DNA of 64,000 nt from Bacteroidota bacterium (GCA_018816765.1 JAHIUX010000041.1:47062-111061); one strand, 5' to 3'. Positions 53,778 through 62,532 are shown, counted from the first letter of the stretch. A program made the numbers and translations. Notes: generated by a model from the sequence alone, not told the origin.

Positions 53778-56720
53778 TCAGGCCTGTCGCGGGTCGCGCT
53801 TCATAGGCATGCGGGCCATCTTTTCAACCTCCATCATCGGGTAGCCAAACTCTTCAACAATTCTACCCAGCAGCAAGTACGTCCCTGGTCCCTGAAACCG
53901 ATACTGCTGAAGCGATTGCGGAAAGTGCACCGTATCGAAAAATTCGCCGGTATGGTCAATGAAGGTACCGAAATGCATCAGCTCACCCTTCACCGTGCGT
54001 ACATATTTGATGGTAACCAGTTGGCCCAGCATCCTCAGCCTCTGCCCCACCCTGCCAAGCATTTCGTTGGCCAGGGCTTCGCCCCTGAACCCGGTCACCA
54101 GCAAATCGAAATGCGTTTGCGACACCGGAAATCCAAGCAACTCAATCTCATCATAGGCATCCTCAATGGTCTGCGACTCAAATTTCGGAAGGCTGTAGCT
54201 TCGGGCAGCTTCCCGAAAAAGCAGGGCGGGCTTGTCGGTATTGTGGCTCTTTTTCCGGTACAGGTGGGCCTCCCACAGCAATCCGGGCTTTGGCTGGCCA
54301 GTGAAGGCAAAGGCCCCTGCCCTGATCAGCAGGATTAATTGTTCCATGCCAGGTTTCACGCGATCGATGAAATCGTGCAGGTTCTCGTACTGCCCATGCC
54401 GTTTTCGCTCGTCAACAATGGTGCTGGCAAAATCACTCTCCAGGCCCGAAAGATGCACAAAACCAATATAAATGGTAGTTCCATTGATGCTTGTGTTATA
54501 TGCACTGTTGTTTACACAAGGCAGGTGTATCTGTCCGCCCTGCCGCCTGGCTTCATTGAAATAGACCCAGGTATGGTAAAAACCACCAAAATTATTGATC
54601 ACAGCTACCTGAAATTCAAGCGGGTAATGGGCCTTCAGGTAGAGACTCTGGAAACTCTCCACGGCATAGGAAGCCGAGTGTGCCTTTGAGAAGGAGTAGC
54701 CGGCAAACGATTCAATCTGCCGCCACACCTCTTTGGTGATTTCTTCAGGATATCCCCTTTCGTTGCAGTTATTAAAAAAGCGCCCGACAATTTCTTCAAA
54801 CTCATTCTTTCTGCGTTTTTTACCACTCATGATGCGGCGAAGCACATCGGCATCGGCCAGGTCGAGGCCTGCAAAATGGTGGCACACCTTGAGTACATCT
54901 TCCTGGTAAACCATCACGCCATAGGTTTCTTTCAGCTGGGCTTCCATCACCGGATGGATGTAGCTGAAGCCATCGGGGTGATGAAAACGGTAAATGTACT
55001 CGCGCATCATGCCCGATTTTGCCACTCCCGGACGAATGATGGAACTGGCCGCAACAAGACTCAGGTAATTGTCGCAGCGCAACTTACGCAGCAATCCGCG
55101 CATGGCCGGGCTCTCAATATAAAAGCAGCCATTGGTTTCGGCGCGCTTGAGTTGGGCTTTCACCCTGACATCCTGTTTAAACAACTGCACCTGGTGCACA
55201 TCAACGCTGACATTGCGGTTTTCGCGGATGATGTCGGCAGCTTCCTTGATGTGCCCGATGCCGCGCTGGCTCAGGATATCGAGTTTCTCATAGCCAAGTT
55301 CCTCCGAAACATACATATCCCATTGTGTGGTAAGAAACCCTTTAGGAGGCATGTCGAGAGCCACATAATTGGTGATGGGTTCTTCGGAAATGAGAATTCC
55401 TCCCGCGTGTATGCTGCGCTGGTTGGGGAAGTCGACAATTTGCTGGGCCAGCTCATGGATGTGGCGGGTGAGGTGATTCAGCGTATGATAGCGCATGGGG
55501 TCGCTCACCAGCTCATCGATTTCGTTTTTGGGAAGGCCGTGCACCTTGCCCAGCTCGCGGTATATCGACTTTCCACGAAAGGTGGAGATGGTACCGAGCA
55601 GGGCGGTGTGTTTGTGGCCGTAACGCTTGAAGATGTAGTCGATCACCTCATCGCGGTCTTTCCACGAATAGTCGATATCGAAGTCGGGTGGGCTGGTGCG
55701 GCGTGGGTTAAGGAAGCGTTCGAAATAAAGGTCCAGCTCAATGGGATCAACGTCGGTGATTCGCAGGCAATACGCCACCACGCTGTTGGCGCCGCTGCCG
55801 CGCCCGACATGGTAAAAACCACGCGACATGGAATAGCGGATCACATCCCAGGTGATCAGAAAGTAGGAAGAAAAACCAAGCTTGTCGATGATGGCCAGCT
55901 CTCCGTCAATGCGCTTTTTGGCCTCCTTGTTGTTGGGACCATAGCGGTACAGCATGCCCTCGCCGGCAAGTTTGCGCAGCAGTGCGCGGTCATCGTTGAT
56001 GTTGCCGGTAAAGGTTTTTCTGTTTTTTATGGTTGAGAAATCAAAGTCGATGTCGCAGGCCTCCATCAGCTGTTCTGTTGTCTTAAGCAGGCCCGGGTAA
56101 AGCACGAAGGCTGCGCGCAGCCTTTCGGGAGGCAGCATCACCTCATCGCCGGGGGCATACTGCTCCTCGCTGAGCTTGCTCAGCAGGGTGTTGTGATCAA
56201 CAGCCCGCAGGTTTTTGTGCACATACCAGCTGTTGTCGTCGCTGAACGTTACCGGCTGCAGCAGCACCAGCTTATGCTGATGGTGCCTCAGCTCGGAGTT
56301 GAGCAGCCTGGGGACCTGCGACAGCCGCACCCCCAGAAACTCATTGCCGCGCAACTGCGCCACCTTGCGCGATCCAACAGGATAAACAACAAAAACGCGG
56401 TCGAAATCCGGAGCAATATCAGCATAGTCGGTTTTGTCGAGGTTGTGCCGGGTGAGCAGTTCATTCAGCTCACGGAAACCGCCATTGTCGCGTGCAATAC
56501 CCACGTACAAGAGGCTATCTCCCCGGCGAAACTCCACTCCGGCGATGGGTTTAATCCCCTGCTTTCGGCACTCCTTCACAAAGTCGATCATCCCCATGCT
56601 GTTGTTGATGTCGGTGAGTGCCAGTGATGAAATGCCCATGGCGCGTGCCTGCTCCACCAGTGTTTCGATGGGAAGAGTGCCGTATCGCAGGCTGTAGTAG
56701 CTGTGGTTATTGAGGTACAT
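53778..56720 (-). CDS. Second DNA polymerase III alpha-like subunit (DnaE2/error-prone type context)
   Basis: 980 residues from the ATG at 56720; the frame continues to 56831, but those residues overlap a different small ORF and lack similarity. C-family polymerase core is intact: GFSSYFLITWDVI, GRGSGANSVVAYCL, the catalytic PPDFDIDYSW (Asp348, Asp350), SIHAGGILIS, and SFAGYSFSKAHSASYA. The N-terminal PHP domain has lost its metal ligands: LNNHSYYSL replaces the usual LHVHSEYS and ALTDINN the usual ALTDHG. It ends with an OB-fold. Shorter than a replicative DnaE (about 1150-1250). Its place behind dinB and an S24 regulator indicates a damage-induced translesion role, as for DnaE2 in ImuAB-DnaE2 systems. 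Confidence 0.9.
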   Translation of the reverse strand: MYLNNHSYYSLRYGTLPIETLVEQARAMGISSLALTDINNSMGMIDFVKECRKQGIKPIAGVEFRRGDSLLYVGIARDNGGFRELNELLTRHNLDKTDYADIAPDFDRVFVVYPVGSRKVAQLRGNEFLGVRLSQVPRLLNSELRHHQHKLVLLQPVTFSDDNSWYVHKNLRAVDHNTLLSKLSEEQYAPGDEVMLPPERLRAAFVLYPGLLKTTEQLMEACDIDFDFSTIKNRKTFTGNINDDRALLRKLAGEGMLYRYGPNNKEAKKRIDGELAIIDKLGFSSYFLITWDVIRYSMSRGFYHVGRGSGANSVVAYCLRITDVDPIELDLYFERFLNPRRTSPPDFDIDYSWKDRDEVIDYIFKRYGHKHTALLGTISTFRGKSIYRELGKVHGLPKNEIDELVSDPMRYHTLNHLTRHIHELAQQIVDFPNQRSIHAGGILISEEPITNYVALDMPPKGFLTTQWDMYVSEELGYEKLDILSQRGIGHIKEAADIIRENRNVSVDVHQVQLFKQDVRVKAQLKRAETNGCFYIESPAMRGLLRKLRCDNYLSLVAASSIIRPGVAKSGMMREYIYRFHHPDGFSYIHPVMEAQLKETYGVMVYQEDVLKVCHHFAGLDLADADVLRRIMSGKKRRKNEFEEIVGRFFNNCNERGYPEEITKEVWRQIESFAGYSFSKAHSASYAVESFQSLYLKAHYPLEFQVAVINNFGGFYHTWVYFNEARRQGGQIHLPCVNNSAYNTSINGTTIYIGFVHLSGLESDFASTIVDERKRHGQYENLHDFIDRVKPGMEQLILLIRAGAFAFTGQPKPGLLWEAHLYRKKSHNTDKPALLFREAARSYSLPKFESQTIEDAYDEIELLGFPVSQTHFDLLVTGFRGEALANEMLGRVGQRLRMLGQLVTIKYVRTVKGELMHFGTFIDHTGEFFDTVHFPQSLQQYRFQGPGTYLLLGRIVEEFGYPMMEVEKMARMPMKRDPRQA

Positions 56721-56728
56721 ATGAAATC

Positions 56729-56881
56729 TCAGTCGTTGACACTCATTGTTGATCGTTGATAAATCCGTTTGGTGTCCAAAAACAACACCGCCAGCCATAC
56801 CATCGGTCCGGATGTACCCAAAAACACCCACTGCTTCATCCGTCGCGCTTCCATCTGATCTTTTATTGTTCGTTCAGGCAT
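56729..56881 (-). CDS. Small 50-residue ORF between dinB and the dnaE-like gene
   Basis: An ATG at 56881 overlaps the last codons of dinB in another frame and runs 50 codons to a TGA at 56731-56729, eight bases before the dnaE-like ATG. It would encode a basic N-terminus (MPERTIKDQMEARRMK), one hydrophobic stretch of about 18 residues (WVFLGTSGPMVWLAVLFL) and a basic tail. Its overlap upstream and tight spacing downstream resemble translational coupling through the cassette. It may equally be chance; the family is unknown to me. Confidence 0.4.
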   Translation of the reverse strand: MPERTIKDQMEARRMKQWVFLGTSGPMVWLAVLFLDTKRIYQRSTMSVND

Positions 56882-58020
56882 TTCATTCCACCTGCCCTGC
56901 GCACAGCATCTTTACCAAAGCGCCTGCGCAGGTGATCCATGGCCTGATAGAGGCTGGCCATCTCGGGCGTATCCTCAAACATATTGAGTTGCTGCGAGCC
57001 GCCCACAAGCTGGCTGAAGCGAACCCCGATGAGGCGGATGAGCATGCGCCGGCTGTAAAGTTTCTCGAACAGGCCAAAAACAGTATCCAGCAGAATATGG
57101 TCGAAAGCAGTGTAGGCCACCTGCTTCTGCAGGTTGTGGGTATCGAAATTGGCATAGCGTATTTTCACTGTCACACAACCTGTCAGCTTCTGCTTGTTGC
57201 GCATCTCGAAAGCCAGCTTCTCGACCATGGCCGAAAGTCTTTGCCTGAGCAGCACCATATCGGTGGTATCCTGCTCGAAAGTATGTTCGCTGCTGATGGA
57301 CTTTTGCTCGGTGTATGGCTTCACCGGCGTCGGGTCAATGCCGTTGGCCTTGCGCCAGATGATCAGTCCGTTTTTCCCAAGCACCTGTTCAATCATCACC
57401 GGAGGAACCTGGCGTAAGGTGCCAATGGTAGCCACGCCCATTGAACGGAGCAAGCGGTAGCCTACATCGCCAACCATCGGAATCTTGCTGATCGACAAGG
57501 GATCGAGGAAATGGTTAACCTGCGTAGACGCCACCTGCAGTTCCCCGTTGGGCTTGGCTTGGCCGGTGGCAATTTTCGACACGGTTTTGTTTCCCGACAA
57601 ACCAAATGAAATGGGCAGACCGGTGTGCCTGATGATGCGTTGCCGCAACTCATGCGCCCATTTGTAACAGCCAAAAAAACGATCCATGCCTGTGATATCG
57701 AGGTAGTGCTCATCCACTGAAGTCTTTTCATACAGCGGGGCACTCTCTTCGATCACATCGGTCACCAGGCGCGAATACCGCGTATACAGCTCCATATCGC
57801 CACGGATGTATACCGCCTGGCTGCAAAGCTGACGGGCCATCCGCATAGGCATGGCCGAATGCACCCCAAAACGCCTGGCCTCGTAACTGCAACTCGCCAC
57901 CACGCCCCTGTCGGAAGTCCCTCCGATAATCACCGGCTTGCCTTCCAAAGCAGGATTGATCAGCCGCTCAACCGACACAAAAAAAGTGTCAAGGTCCATA
58001 TGTACTATCGTCCTGTCCAT
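56863..58020 (-). CDS. dinB: Y-family DNA polymerase IV (DinB)
   Basis: 385 residues. IVHMDLDTFFVSVE carries the first catalytic Asp (Asp9); SVDEHYLDITG holds the Asp-Glu pair, with His where Ala is usual after the Glu. The ssDNA-binding fingers (VASCSYEARRFGVHSAM) and HhH region (ISKIPMVGDVGYRLL) are present. A clamp-binding QQLNMF lies at 343-348, followed by about 37 extra residues, so it is internal rather than C-terminal. It carries out translesion synthesis. First gene of the minus-strand cassette facing the S24 regulator. Confidence 0.94.
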   Translation of the reverse strand: MDRTIVHMDLDTFFVSVERLINPALEGKPVIIGGTSDRGVVASCSYEARRFGVHSAMPMRMARQLCSQAVYIRGDMELYTRYSRLVTDVIEESAPLYEKTSVDEHYLDITGMDRFFGCYKWAHELRQRIIRHTGLPISFGLSGNKTVSKIATGQAKPNGELQVASTQVNHFLDPLSISKIPMVGDVGYRLLRSMGVATIGTLRQVPPVMIEQVLGKNGLIIWRKANGIDPTPVKPYTEQKSISSEHTFEQDTTDMVLLRQRLSAMVEKLAFEMRNKQKLTGCVTVKIRYANFDTHNLQKQVAYTAFDHILLDTVFGLFEKLYSRRMLIRLIGVRFSQLVGGSQQLNMFEDTPEMASLYQAMDHLRRRFGKDAVRRAGGMKCLNEQ

Positions 58021-58049
58021 TTTTTTCTAAAAAATAATTGTTTAAATAC

Positions 58050-58079
58050 TTGACATTTTCATTCTATGTTGTAATTTTG
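58050..58079 (+). promoter_or_regulatory. Promoter of the S24 regulator gene
   Basis: TTG (58050-58052), 19 bases, TAATTTTG (58072-58079). It points to the S24 gene and would give a leader of about 175 nt that contains the direct repeats at 58088-58129. Confidence 0.65.
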
Positions 58080-58087
58080 ACGTGTTA

Positions 58088-58129
58088 TTAATCATTTTAA
58101 CGACGACAATTTAATCATTCCAATCATTG
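58088..58129 (+). promoter_or_regulatory. AATCATT direct repeats, candidate operator of the S24 regulator
   Basis: TTAATCATT at 58088-58096 and 58111-58119 (23 bases apart, about two helical turns) and AATCATT again at 58122-58128. They sit between the divergent dinB and S24 starts, just downstream of the S24 promoter, where a repressor could block both directions. Confidence 0.4.
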
Positions 58130-58260
58130 AAAAGCAAGTTTTTTTCAGGAAGTTTGAAGTTCGCGTTTGCAGTTCGGTGATTCAACATAAAACAACACAC
58201 CTGATCAGGAATAAACAGCAAGTTTAGAAAACGGCATAAAGCAACATAATCCCCAATCAC

Positions 58261-59061
58261 ATGCATTTCAACACCAACATCAAATTATTGCGCAAGCGCA
58301 AAGGCCGCACACAGGACGACGTGGCCTTCGCGTTGGGCATGAAACGATCGACGCTGAGCGGCTACGAGAACCTGATTGCCCAGCCGGGCATCGACACGCT
58401 GATTGCCTTCTCAAAGTATTTCAATGTGGCCATTGACACCCTGATAAAGGTCGACCTTGCAGCTTTGAGCGAAAGCCAGCTCAACCAGCTTGAGCGGGGA
58501 TATGATGTGTACATCAGGGGAAGTAACCTGCGTGTGCTGACCACCACCATCGACAGCCAGAATAACGAAAACATCGAGCTGGTGGGCGAAAAGGCCAAGG
58601 CTGGTTACACCAATGGCTTTGCCGATCCTGAGTATATTAAGGTGCTTCCGGCCTTTCACCTGCCTTTTCTTTCGCGTAACAAGAAATACCGGAGTTTTCA
58701 AATCAGCGGCGACTCCATGCTCCCCATCCCCGATGGCTCATATGTGACCGGAGAGTACGTGGTCGACTGGAATTTTATCCGCAGCCACCAGCCCTATATC
58801 ATCCTCACCCGGGAAGAAGGTGTGGTGTTTAAGATTGCCGAGAACAAACTCAAGGAAGAAGGCAAACTCGCCCTGCACTCGCTCAACCCATTGTATGAAC
58901 CCTACGAACTGCATGTGGACGAAATCAGGGAAGTGTGGAAGTTTGTGCATTACATCAGCTCCGAAATGCCTGAACCTAACCGCGAACGCGATCAGTTGTC
59001 AGAAACGGTAAAGCAGTTACAGAAAAACGTACAGGCCATACAAATGAGGCTGAACCTTTGA
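58261..59061 (+). CDS. XRE-S24 (LexA/CI-like) self-cleaving regulator
   Basis: 266 residues. N-terminal HTH_XRE domain (IKLLRKRKGRTQDDVAFALG, RSTLSGYEN, about 7-62). A linker with Ala114-Gly115 in KAKAGYTNGF resembles the LexA/CI cleavage site. The S24 domain has Ser152 in SGDSMLPIPDGS and Lys191 in GVVFKIAENK; distances (Gly to Ser 37, Ser to Lys 39) match LexA-type autoproteases. A C-terminal coiled coil (about 241-265) may aid oligomerisation. It is divergent from dinB. By analogy with LexA it would repress dinB-dnaE until DNA damage triggers self-cleavage; RecA dependence is inferred. Confidence 0.88.
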   Translation: MHFNTNIKLLRKRKGRTQDDVAFALGMKRSTLSGYENLIAQPGIDTLIAFSKYFNVAIDTLIKVDLAALSESQLNQLERGYDVYIRGSNLRVLTTTIDSQNNENIELVGEKAKAGYTNGFADPEYIKVLPAFHLPFLSRNKKYRSFQISGDSMLPIPDGSYVTGEYVVDWNFIRSHQPYIILTREEGVVFKIAENKLKEEGKLALHSLNPLYEPYELHVDEIREVWKFVHYISSEMPEPNRERDQLSETVKQLQKNVQAIQMRLNL

Positions 59062-59183
59062 CAGATGACACAGGCACTAATCGGCGTGCAACAGACTGGC
59101 ATACGGTTGAAACGGATGCTAACAAATATGGGCCTAACAAACTAATCGTCCATCAAAAGAAATAATACCGGAAATTTGCAAGC

Positions 59184-60545
59184 ATGGAAAGCGACAAGCA
59201 TTTTGCCATTATCGACATTGAGACCACCGGGCTAAATGCAGGTCGCGAGAAAATTACCGAAATTGCCATTATCCTGCACAATGGGCATCAGGTGCTTGAA
59301 GAGTTCAGCACCTTGATAAACCCCGAAATAAAAATCCCCTATTACATCACCCAGCTCACCGGCATCAATGATCAGATGGTCGCCGGCGCACCAAAATTTT
59401 ATGAGGTGGCGCGTCAGATTGTTGAATTGACAGAGGGCACAACCATCGTCGGGCATAATGTGAATTTTGACTACAGCTTTCTGCGGGCCGAATACAAAAG
59501 CCTCGGTTATGAGTTCAAGTGCAAAACCCTTGACACCATCAAACTCAGCCGCAAACTCATTCCCGGCCAACCCAGCTATGGCCTCGGCAAGCTCTGCAAA
59601 GCGCTCAACATCCCAAACAACAGCCGTCACCGTGCTGCAGGTGATGCCATGGCTACAGCAAAGCTCTTCGAGCTGCTTTTTTCCATTGATGGAGAACCTG
59701 AAAACATCTCTACCAAAGGACTCAGCTCAAACCTGAGCAAATCAATGATCGAAAACCTTCCTGAAAGCCATGGCGTGTATTACTTTTTTGACTCCTCCGG
59801 CAAAATGATCTACGTGGGTAAATCAATCAACATCAAGGCGCGAGTGATTCAGCACCTTAACAATAGCAGCACCAAGAAAGCCATTGAAATGAAAAACAAT
59901 ATTGCGGATGTCGATTTTCAGCCAACCGGCAGCGAACTCATCGCCTTGTTGCTCGAATCTGACGAAATTAAAAAACACAAACCTGTTTACAACAGGGCCC
60001 AGCGAAGGTCTATTTTCAACTATGGCCTTTACCATTATACCGACGAGCAGGGATACCTCCGGCTGAAGCAAGCCAAAACCATCGATGAGCTCGTACCCGA
60101 CTATGCTTACAGTTCGCAGGCTGAGGCCCGGGAGCACCTGTTTTTCATTACCGAGAAATTCAAGCTGTGCCAGCGACTGAACGGACTCTATCCCGGGAAA
60201 GGAGCCTGTTTCCACCACCAGATTGGGCAATGCAACGGGGCCTGTACCGGTGCTGAAAGCTACGAAATATACAACCAACGGGTGCTTGAAGCCCTTGAGC
60301 ATTATCACTTCGACCACCCCAATTTCTTTGTGGTCGATTGTGGCCGGCACGAGGAGGAGTTCAGTGTGGTAAAGGTTGAGCAGGGTGTTTACCAGGGATT
60401 CGGTTTTATCCCTGCAGACCACGTCACCAACGACCCACAGTGTTTTGACAGTTTCGTAAAAAGATTTCCTGACAACCGTGAAGTCAGGCAAATTATCAGG
60501 TCCTATCTGTCGAAAAACAGCGTGTTGAAGGTTTGGGCTTTTTGA
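59184..60545 (+). CDS. DnaQ-like exonuclease fused to GIY-YIG nuclease domain
   Basis: 453 residues. Domain 1 (about 5-170) is a DEDDh 3'-5' exonuclease: FAIIDIETTGLNAG, IVGHNVNFDYSFL and HRAAGDAMATAKLF. Domain 2 (about 195-275) is a GIY-YIG domain: ESHGVYYFFD...MIYVGKSINIKARV. A UvrC-like C-terminal part without the second nuclease follows, with a cysteine cluster (GACFHHQIGQCNGACTG) that could bind iron-sulfur or zinc. The arrangement resembles Cho-type nucleases and DnaQ-UvrC fusions. It lies 122 bases after the S24 gene in the same direction and suits a DNA repair role in the damage cassette. Confidence 0.92.
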   Translation: MESDKHFAIIDIETTGLNAGREKITEIAIILHNGHQVLEEFSTLINPEIKIPYYITQLTGINDQMVAGAPKFYEVARQIVELTEGTTIVGHNVNFDYSFLRAEYKSLGYEFKCKTLDTIKLSRKLIPGQPSYGLGKLCKALNIPNNSRHRAAGDAMATAKLFELLFSIDGEPENISTKGLSSNLSKSMIENLPESHGVYYFFDSSGKMIYVGKSINIKARVIQHLNNSSTKKAIEMKNNIADVDFQPTGSELIALLLESDEIKKHKPVYNRAQRRSIFNYGLYHYTDEQGYLRLKQAKTIDELVPDYAYSSQAEAREHLFFITEKFKLCQRLNGLYPGKGACFHHQIGQCNGACTGAESYEIYNQRVLEALEHYHFDHPNFFVVDCGRHEEEFSVVKVEQGVYQGFGFIPADHVTNDPQCFDSFVKRFPDNREVRQIIRSYLSKNSVLKVWAF

Positions 60546-60710
60546 GGTGAATGCATTCTTATCATGAAATCAACTTAGCAGGTCGCTGCTTGCTGCTATG
60601 CTAATGCTTCCGTTGAAGGAATGATGCTCCATGAGGGGAATAATCATTTTTTCCGGTTTCCGAAAAACACCTTGTTTGCGTTCTTTTCCGCGACTTATGG
60701 TATTTTTGCA

Positions 60711-60718
60711 ACTACCTT
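60711..60718 (+). promoter_or_regulatory. -7 box in the spacer before the TrhA-like gene
   Basis: TATTTTTG matches TAnnTTTG 103 bases before the TTG start of the next gene. A TTTG at 60675 is too far away for a standard -33. The rest of the 276-base spacer (60546-60821) shows no ORF or RNA that I recognise. Confidence 0.35.
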
Positions 60719-60821
60719 ATTAAATCGCTACTATAATTAACCCGATGGAAGCCGGAAAAAATAATTTCCATGTCAAGGTAATAATGCTCCTCTGATTCAG
60801 TTTGACTAAAAAATTTACACA

Positions 60822-61487
60822 TTGACCCAATCAAAATATACATATTCGAAAGTCAAGCGCATGCGTGAGGAGATAGCAAACACGCTGTCTCATGGCGTTG
60901 GCATGCTGCTTGCCACAGCCGGATTAACCCTGCTTGTTGTTTTTGGCGCCATCTATGGCAATGTTTGGCATATTGTGAGTTATGCCGTGTTTGGCAGTTG
61001 TATGATTTTGCTCTATGCTTCATCCACTGTTTTTCACGCTGCAACCCGGCCAAGGGTTAAATACTACCTGAACAAACTCGATCATTCATCGATTTACCTG
61101 CTGATTGCCGGATCCTATACCCCCATTTCACTCATCTCATTGCGCGGACCTGTAGGCTGGACCTTGTTTGGCATTATCTGGGCCCTTGCCATTGCCGGCA
61201 TCGTATTTAAACTCTGGTTTTACTCTGCCAGGTATCGCAAGATTTCCGCCTGGTTGTATGTTGTCATGGGTTGGATGGTCGTGATTGCTATCGTTCCTGT
61301 AATCAGAAATGTACCTCCTGTTTCATTGTGGTTTCTGTTTGCAGGAGGATTGTGCTATACCGGTGGGGTGTTGTTTTATCTCAAAAAGCGAATCAGGTAC
61401 TTTCATTTCGTTTTTCACCTGTTCGTTCTTGCCGGAAGTATCTGCCATTTCTTCAGTTTCTTGTTTTTAATCCCATTCGCAGGTTAA
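60822..61487 (+). CDS. Hemolysin III/TrhA-like seven-helix membrane protein
   Basis: 221 residues from a TTG at 60822, or 208 from the ATG at 60861. EEIANTLSHGVGMLL with its His, SSTVFHAATRP, LDHSSIYLLIAGSYTP and the late HFVFHLFVLAGSICHF carry the Ser and three His ligands expected of the PAQR/hemolysin III superfamily. Seven hydrophobic helices fill the rest. Family members control membrane fluidity; haemolysis is an old label. I favour the TTG because TYSK before EEIAN is conserved in relatives. Confidence 0.88.
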   Translation: MTQSKYTYSKVKRMREEIANTLSHGVGMLLATAGLTLLVVFGAIYGNVWHIVSYAVFGSCMILLYASSTVFHAATRPRVKYYLNKLDHSSIYLLIAGSYTPISLISLRGPVGWTLFGIIWALAIAGIVFKLWFYSARYRKISAWLYVVMGWMVVIAIVPVIRNVPPVSLWFLFAGGLCYTGGVLFYLKKRIRYFHFVFHLFVLAGSICHFFSFLFLIPFAG

Positions 61488-61657
61488 GTCAAGGGGATGC
61501 GTTTTATCGTGCAGGCGCCCAGTGTTAATGGTATTATCTTTAGCCAGCCTATTCAACCTATCAATGCATTCACCTTTCATTGCTGTTCTTTCATCTCCGT
61601 TATTGTATCCATAAACACACTTCGCAATTCTTGCTTTACTTTAGCAGCGAAATGCAC

Positions 61658-61665
61658 TAGATTTG
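61658..61665 (+). promoter_or_regulatory. -7 box of the small lipoprotein gene
   Basis: TAGATTTG, a full TAnnTTTG match, 24 bases before the ATG at 61690. No TTG at the usual -33 distance. Confidence 0.4.
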
Positions 61666-61689
61666 TAGCCGGGCAAACAACCAACTGGC

Positions 61690-62175
61690 ATGGACCAACA
61701 TAACAACCAATGGATTACAGGAATTTTTGTGCTGATCACAATCGTTTTACTCAGTGCGTGCAGCAGCTCCAAGTGGTCTGTCCCTGAAAACCTTGTTGGT
61801 CAATGGAAGTCGCAAAGCACCAAAATCACCGTACGCACTGAGCCCCAATGGATGAAATTTCAATTCATCGCTGATACTGTTGAAATCTCATTTACAATTG
61901 ACAGCAACAAGGAGGTGAGCGGATCAATAGGCCAGGCCAGATTTGCGACTGGTCAACTTCGCAGAAACAAGGGAAATCCAGCGGTTACAGGCGTTGCATA
62001 CATCATTGAATGTGGAAACATTGGTAAAATTTTTCATGATGATCCCTTGGAAAATAAAGAAGTTGAACTCTGGCTTGGGCCATCGGGAAACTATATTGAG
62101 GCAGAGCTACGATTCACTGAAGGCTGGGCAGTTTTTCCTATGGGCAACCTGCTGCTGCGCAAAATAACAAACTAA
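61690..62175 (+). CDS. Small lipoprotein of unknown function
   Basis: 161 residues. A lipoprotein signal (GIFVLITIVLLSACSS, lipobox LSAC) is followed by a beta-rich domain beginning WSVPENLVGQWKSQSTKITV, reminiscent of lipocalin-like "GxW" barrels of Bacteroidota lipoproteins. No catalytic signature. Probably periplasmic face of a membrane. Confidence 0.7.
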   Translation: MDQHNNQWITGIFVLITIVLLSACSSSKWSVPENLVGQWKSQSTKITVRTEPQWMKFQFIADTVEISFTIDSNKEVSGSIGQARFATGQLRRNKGNPAVTGVAYIIECGNIGKIFHDDPLENKEVELWLGPSGNYIEAELRFTEGWAVFPMGNLLLRKITN

Positions 62176-62216
62176 CAAACAGACACCTCTTACTAACCAA
62201 ACAAAAAAACAACCTC

Positions 62217-62417
62217 ATGAAAGATGAAAAGTCAATTTTACGCTCTTTACTAAGTATGGCCACTGTTGCAGGCAACATTTTATTCATACTATGGATTCTT
62301 TACAATGGTGCAAATGAAGGATTTCAAGGCACCTCGCCCGAAAAGATTTCATACATTTCGATCATGAGCCTTCTGGCCATCAATACCTATTTAATTCTTC
62401 GCTCTGGAAAAATATAG
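62217..62417 (+). CDS. Small two-helix membrane protein
   Basis: 66 residues: MKDEKSILRSLLSMATVAGN, then FILWILYNGANEG, a short loop (FQGTSPEKI), a second helix (SYISIMSLLAINTYLILR) and a basic end. It starts 41 bases after the lipoprotein gene and may be cotranscribed. No family recognised. Confidence 0.6.
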   Translation: MKDEKSILRSLLSMATVAGNILFILWILYNGANEGFQGTSPEKISYISIMSLLAINTYLILRSGKI

Positions 62418-62500
62418 GAAATACCCTTGCTTGTCAAAAATCATCCAAGGCTAAGCTGGTGTAATTTTTTTCGAGGCCGGATAACTGTCTCACCGGAAAA

Positions 62501-62532
62501 ATCACTTCAAAAATGAGTATTTTTGAAGTGAT
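62501..62532 (+). repeat. Perfect 14-bp inverted repeat
   Basis: ATCACTTCAAAAAT (62501-62514) and its exact complement (62519-62532) flank GAGT. The stem carries its own T run, so it may terminate the upstream small genes or bind a dimeric regulator 63 bases before the pentapeptide gene. Confidence 0.6.

Noticed and set aside
54876..56036. 386-residue open frame on the plus strand
   Set aside because: It is the antisense of the DnaE-like coding sequence, without a promoter, start context or recognisable domain.
59184..60545. GIY-YIG homing endonuclease
   Set aside because: The domain is fused to a DnaQ exonuclease and a UvrC-like tail in a repair context, with no intron or intein.
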